Translations under genes and position numbers: made by a program
DNA from: an uncultured Muribaculaceae bacterium
Lineage (GTDB): Bacteria; Bacteroidota; Bacteroidia; Bacteroidales; Muribaculaceae
Assembly (NCBI GenBank): GCA_938039795.1
Contig: CALHWU010000073.1
Coordinates: 1 to 36,356 of the forward strand
DNA: 36,356 bases
Reading direction: 5' to 3'
Part shown: in pieces, positions 33,003-36,356 of the stretch
Position numbering within the stretch: position 1 is the stretch's first letter
Layout: each line of letters opens with the position of its first letter
The notes under the pieces: generated by a model
What the model was told of the DNA's origin: nothing
Seen by the model: only the letters and a program-made list of their open reading frames with translations
Database searches by the model: none

Positions 33003-33398
33003 ATGGTTGCGAACATGGTTTTTGAGACGGCAAAGGATGGCGGTTGTGCCTGCTACATGGTAGAGGATGTGCCTGATTTTGCTCTGTATGGCTATGGTAA
33101 TAATCCGCGTGAAGCCAAAGCAGATATGCTTAAGGCTTACGAGGAGATCAAAGAATTGCTCGCAGAAGAAGGCAAGAAGGCCACAGAGCTTGAATTTGTG
33201 TATCACTACGACATGAAGTCGTTCTTTGACTACTTCAATTTTTTCAACGTTTCAAAAGTCGCCGAACGTGCGGGTATCAACCCGTCACTCATGCGCAAAT
33301 ACACTTCCGGTGTAGCTAAAGCCGGGGAAGGACAATATCAAAAATTCCAAGCAGCTATTTGTGAAATAGCTCAGGAATTGGCAGCAGCCAACTTCTGA
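33003..33398 (+). CDS. hicB: HicB-like antitoxin with C-terminal DNA-binding domain
   Basis: A 131-residue protein from ATG 33003 (ATG 33015 also possible). The N-terminal part has the degenerate RNase-H-like HicB fold: ETAKDGGCACYMVEDVPDFA, then NPREAKADMLKAYEEIKELL. The C-terminal part has a helix-turn-helix, VAERAGINPSLMRKYTSGVA, expected to repress its own promoter. A longer in-frame start at 32847 overlaps the hicA stop (ATGATG), but its extra 52 residues are encoded by the three hairpins and do not resemble HicB, so I prefer the short form. A strong terminator follows. Confidence 0.82.
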   Translation: MVANMVFETAKDGGCACYMVEDVPDFALYGYGNNPREAKADMLKAYEEIKELLAEEGKKATELEFVYHYDMKSFFDYFNFFNVSKVAERAGINPSLMRKYTSGVAKAGEGQYQKFQAAICEIAQELAAANF

Positions 33399-33441
33399 CT
33401 GAAAAATCGCCCGTGAGGGCTACTTCTAATATAAATGTGCG

Positions 33442-33474
33442 ACCGTGTTCCTTATTTCAGGAACACGGTTTTTT
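33442..33474 (+). terminator. Rho-independent terminator after hicB
   Basis: ACCGTGTTCC (33442-33451) and GGAACACGGT (33460-33469) form a perfect 10-bp stem with an 8-nt loop, followed by five T. Confidence 0.88.
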
Positions 33475-33482
33475 ATAAAAAG

Positions 33483-33535
33483 TACGATTTTTCGTAATCT
33501 TTTGCCATTTCATTTATTTAATACGAAAATTCGTA
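33483..33535. promoter_or_regulatory. Paired TACGA-N4-TCGTA operator-like dyads
   Basis: TACGA-TTTT-TCGTA (33483-33496) and TACGA-AAAT-TCGTA (33522-33535) are two copies of one dyad with centres 39 bp apart. The second lies just before CACCTTTG (33537-33544), a near -7 box, with TTTA (33513-33516) as possible -33. A dimeric repressor binding both sites would cover the promoter of the genes that follow. Confidence 0.55.
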
Positions 33536-33569
33536 CCACCTTTGTGATGTCAAAATAAACAACATCACA

Positions 33570-33722
33570 ATGAAATAGAAAAGAGAACAAATCGAACTTA
33601 CAGAAATAGAGGAGGAGTTGATCAGAGCCATCCGCAACTACCAGATGAGCCTCCCGAACGGTCATCCGCAGATGCTCTACTACATTCAGCAACTCGTCGA
33701 CGAACTGACAGATCTTCCCTGA
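33570..33722 (+). pseudogene. Small ORF interrupted by an amber codon at position 3
   Basis: ATG AAA TAG at 33570-33578 is followed in the same frame by 47 sense codons to TGA 33720-33722. The downstream part reads KREQIELTEIEEELIRAIRN and continues with YQMSLPNGHPQMLYY and ending DELTDLP, which looks like a genuine small helical protein. No good start codon lies between the amber and that text. So this is either a freshly broken gene, a gene using a rare start, or one whose TAG is read through. It is placed right behind the paired dyads and 34 bp before the DUF5053-like gene. Confidence 0.5.
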
Positions 33723-33756
33723 CAATCTCGAGGGGGAGGGCTTAAAATAAAACAAT

Positions 33757-34011
33757 ATGCAAACGGTCATACAAGCGAAAACATTAATCCCGGACGTCAA
33801 GCAAAGAATGTCTGACATCCTCGTGGCAGTCTCATGGAGAGAAATCGCCAGAACTTATTTCGGAAAGTCGAGCAGCTGGCTTTACCACAAGCTCGACGGC
33901 ATCAACGGTAATGGTGGTCCTGGCGGATTCACCATGGAAGAAACCATGCAGCTGAAGAATGCGCTCTGCGATCTTTCTGATCGCATCCGCAAGGCTGCTG
34001 ACACTCTTTGA
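33757..34011 (+). CDS. DUF5053-like small protein
   Basis: An 84-residue protein, with VSWREIARTYFGKSSSWLYH and KLDGINGNGGPGGFTMEETM as its core, then a helix LKNALCDLSDRIRKAADTL. The first part resembles a helix-turn-helix that contacts DNA. I recognise the pattern as a common small protein of Bacteroidetes mobile DNA, annotated DUF5053, with no known function. It probably shares a transcript with the interrupted ORF upstream, under the paired-dyad promoter. Confidence 0.65.
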   Translation: MQTVIQAKTLIPDVKQRMSDILVAVSWREIARTYFGKSSSWLYHKLDGINGNGGPGGFTMEETMQLKNALCDLSDRIRKAADTL

Positions 34012-34053
34012 GAGCCTTGTTTATTTTGACACTGTCCGCCAAGGCCGGACGCA

Positions 34054-34096
34054 GCACCCTCGCCCATTGCGGCGGGGGGGCTTTGCTTTTTGAGGA
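34054..34096 (+). terminator. Possible terminator after the DUF5053-like gene
   Basis: A CCCTCGCC stretch pairs loosely with GGCGGGGGG around CATTGC, followed by CTTTGCTTTTTG. The stem is GC-rich but imperfect. The TTTG inside this tail (34082-34085) is also the -33 box of the next promoter. Confidence 0.4.
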
Positions 34097-34112
34097 TTTT
34101 GTTATATCTTTG
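34082..34112 (+). promoter_or_regulatory. Near-ideal promoter of the 314-residue protein gene
   Basis: TTTG (34082-34085), exactly 19 nt, TATCTTTG (34105-34112). Both boxes and the spacing match the Bacteroidetes consensus. Transcription should start near 34117. Confidence 0.8.
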
Positions 34113-34117
34113 CCGTA

Positions 34118-34136
34118 GATTCTTAAATTAAGAATC
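34118..34136. promoter_or_regulatory. Perfect 19-bp palindrome at the transcription start
   Basis: GATTCTTAA-A-TTAAGAATC is a perfect 9-1-9 dyad placed right at the expected +1 of the promoter at 34082-34112. It is well placed as a repressor operator; as RNA it would form a weak 5' hairpin. Confidence 0.6.
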
Positions 34137-34163
34137 AAACCAATCTATTATTTAGTTAGCAAT

Positions 34164-35108
34164 GTGGGCTTTGCGGAGTCGGAGTTTAACCCTGTGGACT
34201 GCCTCGATGAGGCTGTCAGAGGATCTGCGAAAATCGACAGGAGCTTCGATGACATCGCGGCAATCATTGATCACATGAGCGCAATGTCATCGGCTTCGGC
34301 CACTGCCTGGAGGAATGCCAGGCGTGACACGATTTTCGAATGTAAGGATGGCCGGCATTATGTGTATTTTGCTGACAATGACGGGACACCGGCCTTCCGG
34401 CGCGTCGATATGTATGCGCCGCGAATTGCGAAAGAGAACAGTACTGACGTCGACGTTGAGCTGAAGTTCGTGCCGTGCGCTTTGGCGCAGCACGAGTTCC
34501 GGGCTTTCAAGCATATCTCCGGGGGGCGCCATCCGGGCGCGGCCGCCTATGATCCGGCGGCGACGTTTACGGGCTGGCTGGTCGAGCATCCGGACAGAAC
34601 GGATACACTCGACACCGCAGCGAATTCTGACGCGGACATTGTCCTCGAGGAGATGATCATGGGCGATGGTTCTGTGTCGACGGATGAGGAGAAAAAGCCT
34701 GATCTCATATATATGGCGCTGACTCCGCTCGCATGGAATCAGATCAATGTTACCGTCGACGGAGTCGAACGGCCGGTGTTGTGGCCTCGGCCGAGCATGG
34801 CCTGGGGCGATCGCCGGCTCGATGGCACTTATGACAAGCTCGATGATGACGTGAGTCTGTCGCTGAATAAGGCGACAGGCGAAACGAATCTTTATACAGC
34901 GACGATCGGCAGCGATGAGGCGCAGGAGGTCGTGATCGACACGACTCTGCGCTACTGTATAAAGTTCGTTGATACCAAGGTGCCGGAGGTCGATTCTATT
35001 TTTTTGCTGCACAATCAGAAGTATGTGTGCGAGAAAATAGAATGCGATCTGCCTACCAACGGCGGTGATATGCTGATCACCGGCTACTTCTACAGGATTC
35101 ATTTATAG
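34164..35108 (+). CDS. Uncharacterised 314-residue protein of the mobile region
   Basis: No known family is recognised. The start is GTG 34164, two bases after an ATG in another frame (34162) that ends after 38 codons. The protein is soluble, acidic and without signal peptide or membrane helix. Visible stretches include SFDDIAAIIDHMSAMSSASA, DTIFECKDGRHYVYFADNDG, and a C-terminal KYVCEKIECDLPTNGGDMLI-TGYFYRI. That tail resembles endings I associate with Bacteroidetes phage or integrated-element proteins, so a structural or attachment role is possible but unproven. It has a strong promoter with an operator-like palindrome, so it may be tightly switched. Its last 6 bp overlap the convergent integrase gene. 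Confidence 0.65.
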   Translation: MGFAESEFNPVDCLDEAVRGSAKIDRSFDDIAAIIDHMSAMSSASATAWRNARRDTIFECKDGRHYVYFADNDGTPAFRRVDMYAPRIAKENSTDVDVELKFVPCALAQHEFRAFKHISGGRHPGAAAYDPAATFTGWLVEHPDRTDTLDTAANSDADIVLEEMIMGDGSVSTDEEKKPDLIYMALTPLAWNQINVTVDGVERPVLWPRPSMAWGDRRLDGTYDKLDDDVSLSLNKATGETNLYTATIGSDEAQEVVIDTTLRYCIKFVDTKVPEVDSIFLLHNQKYVCEKIECDLPTNGGDMLITGYFYRIHL

Positions 35109-36269
35109 CACTCCCTTGAAGTTGATGGCGGCGTCATGCACGGGGGCGTCGCGCCCCTGCAGGTATCGGTTGGTCGTCGAGATATCGGCGTGTCTCGCCT
35201 GATCGCGGGCGACAACTATTCCGGCGGCGTTGGCCAGATCGCGGATTCCGGAATCTTTCAGAGAATAGAACTGGTAGCAGCTGGCCCAGCCGAGCGTTTT
35301 GCGGAGCTTTCCCCAGACACGGGGAAAGAGGTTCTTGTCTGGAGGCGTAGCCGAAGGCCGGAGATCTGAGCCGAAGATGTACATTTCTCCGGGATAGTTG
35401 AAAAGTCCGAGATCGAGCATGAGCGTGATGATCTCGCGGTTTATGGCCACGTTCAGGGCGCGGCCGTTCTTTGAAATCTGGCCGTTGATATAGATCTTCA
35501 TTTCCTTGAGGTTGATGTCGTTGATCTTTAGCTGACGCAATTCGCCCGGGCGAATGAAGGTGTAATATTCGAGACGGCAGGCAAGGAGAAGCCAGCGGTC
35601 GTGATCTGAAAGATAATCATTGAGGCGTTTCAGCATTGACTGTGTCAATGGCTGACGTTTTTTTGATGTTTCTTTCAGGGTTTTGATAGAGTCAACAGGA
35701 TTTATTTTCAACATGTTCCTGTCTACAAAAAAAGCACATAAGCCCGACAAAAAACCGCGGTAGTTGTTGCGCGTTCTCGCGGAGACGTGCTGCTTAAGAT
35801 AAAGGTGGTCGAGATATTTGACAATCAGAGCAGTAGTAATATGCCTGACATCTGTTGGTACGGGCTTCAAGGTTGCGAGATAGCTACGGAAGAGGTGAAG
35901 AAAACTAATGTTTGTGGAGACGGAACGCTCTTTTAATTGTAGCTTAATGTGATTTTCATAGAGTTCGAACACTGTTTTCAGTGGGTAAGAGGTCTCTTTT
36001 TCTGTGGAAATTTGCCATGGTGACCAGCCGGATCTCAATAAATTGAGTAGCGTCGTGATCATTTCGGTAGCTTGCTCGCGACGTAGTTTTTTAGACTGGA
36101 TCCGATTAAGATTATATTTTTTCCGGCGAAATTTGTTAGTCACCGGGTCGATCGCATAGAAGTCGACGTACCATGTTTTGCCGGTATGAAGTCGGGGATA
36201 GGTGTAGCCGAGGCTATGAGATAATGGGAGTGTTTTTAACGCGTCAAAAGACAACATTTTTTTGAACAT
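35103..36269 (-). CDS. Tyrosine recombinase/integrase with Lys at the second catalytic Arg position
   Basis: A 388-residue phage-type integrase. An arm-binding N-terminus (about 20-85, TWYVDFYAIDPVTNKFRRKK) and a SAM-like core-binding domain (about 95-190, SARTRNNYRGFLSGLCAFF) precede the catalytic domain. There IRPGELRQLK holds Arg240, NGQISKNGRAL the beta-hairpin Lys267, RHADISTTNRYL holds His360 and the nucleophile Tyr369. At the HxLRH box it reads YSLKDSG, so Lys338 replaces the conserved Arg; similar Lys forms exist among Bacteroidetes integrases. It should move the element to which the flanking accessory genes belong. It points towards the 314-residue gene and overlaps its end. The 87 bp beyond its start show no promoter or repeat I can identify. 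Confidence 0.85.
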   Translation of the reverse strand: MFKKMLSFDALKTLPLSHSLGYTYPRLHTGKTWYVDFYAIDPVTNKFRRKKYNLNRIQSKKLRREQATEMITTLLNLLRSGWSPWQISTEKETSYPLKTVFELYENHIKLQLKERSVSTNISFLHLFRSYLATLKPVPTDVRHITTALIVKYLDHLYLKQHVSARTRNNYRGFLSGLCAFFVDRNMLKINPVDSIKTLKETSKKRQPLTQSMLKRLNDYLSDHDRWLLLACRLEYYTFIRPGELRQLKINDINLKEMKIYINGQISKNGRALNVAINREIITLMLDLGLFNYPGEMYIFGSDLRPSATPPDKNLFPRVWGKLRKTLGWASCYQFYSLKDSGIRDLANAAGIVVARDQARHADISTTNRYLQGRDAPVHDAAINFKGVL

Positions 36270-36356
36270 TTCTTGCGGAAATGTCGGGTCAGCGGATTTT
36301 CCCGGTGGGTGGGGAAGGTGTCAGGAGTATAGTGTTGCCAGTCTGAACATGAAGAA

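Noticed and set aside
33510..33818. Minus-strand 102-codon frame
   Set aside because: It is antisense to the amber-interrupted ORF, the dyads and the DUF5053-like start, and has no credible features.
1..36356. CRISPR arrays, rRNA and tRNA genes
   Set aside because: No regular repeat-spacer series, rRNA-like sequence or tRNA cloverleaf was seen on reading; tRNA absence was not tested by a program.

Overview
The window looks like a Bacteroidales chromosome, most likely Muribaculaceae (inference). The evidence is the Bacteroidetes promoter form (TTTG, about 20 nt, TAnnTTTG) in front of many genes, weak Shine-Dalgarno sequences, and Bacteroidetes-type families: DUF4890, a CCDC81-like HU domain with SPOR, OstA-like, DUF2520 and a lysine-type phosphoglycerate dehydrogenase. 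No rRNA, tRNA or CRISPR array was seen.

1-12.5 kb: ordinary chromosome. A wall or capsule glycerophosphotransferase-like gene is followed by a perfect 20-bp hairpin, a DUF4890 periplasmic protein, the wreck of a sulfatase gene, a GlcNAc-kinase-like gene, serB, a Crp/Fnr regulator, an acyltransferase-3 protein, an AI-2E family permease, uridine phosphorylase, dprA, a thioesterase, a DUF486 membrane protein, and the serC-serA operon. With serB, all three steps of serine synthesis lie within about 9 kb.

12.7-21.2 kb: an oxalate locus. Oxalate/formyl-CoA transferase, oxalyl-CoA decarboxylase and an auxin-efflux-carrier permease are followed by a single-chain pyruvate:ferredoxin-oxidoreductase-type enzyme and, after a terminator, a small LEA-like helical protein. 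The first three match the gene set of E. coli yfdW-yfdU-yfdV. The 1170-residue oxidoreductase is the unexpected member and may link oxalate-derived CO2 and CoA to ferredoxin chemistry (inference). Every gap between these genes holds a strong hairpin.

21.3-31.2 kb: housekeeping genes: mutL, an HU/SPOR protein, nitroreductase, DUF2520 protein, KdsC-like phosphatase and Maf on the plus strand. On the minus strand is a likely envelope operon: SurA-like chaperone, OstA-like protein and an orphan ATP-grasp-like protein.

31.2-36.4 kb: an accessory, probably mobile region that runs off the window. It has a small DNA-binding-like protein, a cysteine-rich LuxR-type regulator, a 39-codon ORF, a 0.5-kb stretch without a convincing gene, a possible small RNA, a HicA-HicB toxin-antitoxin pair with three hairpins between the genes, a tiny ORF with an amber codon at position 3 behind paired TACGA-N4-TCGTA dyads, a DUF5053-like protein, an unknown 314-residue protein behind a near-consensus promoter with a palindrome at its start point, and a convergent tyrosine recombinase with a lysine in place of a conserved catalytic arginine. 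This part is the most likely to hold something undescribed.
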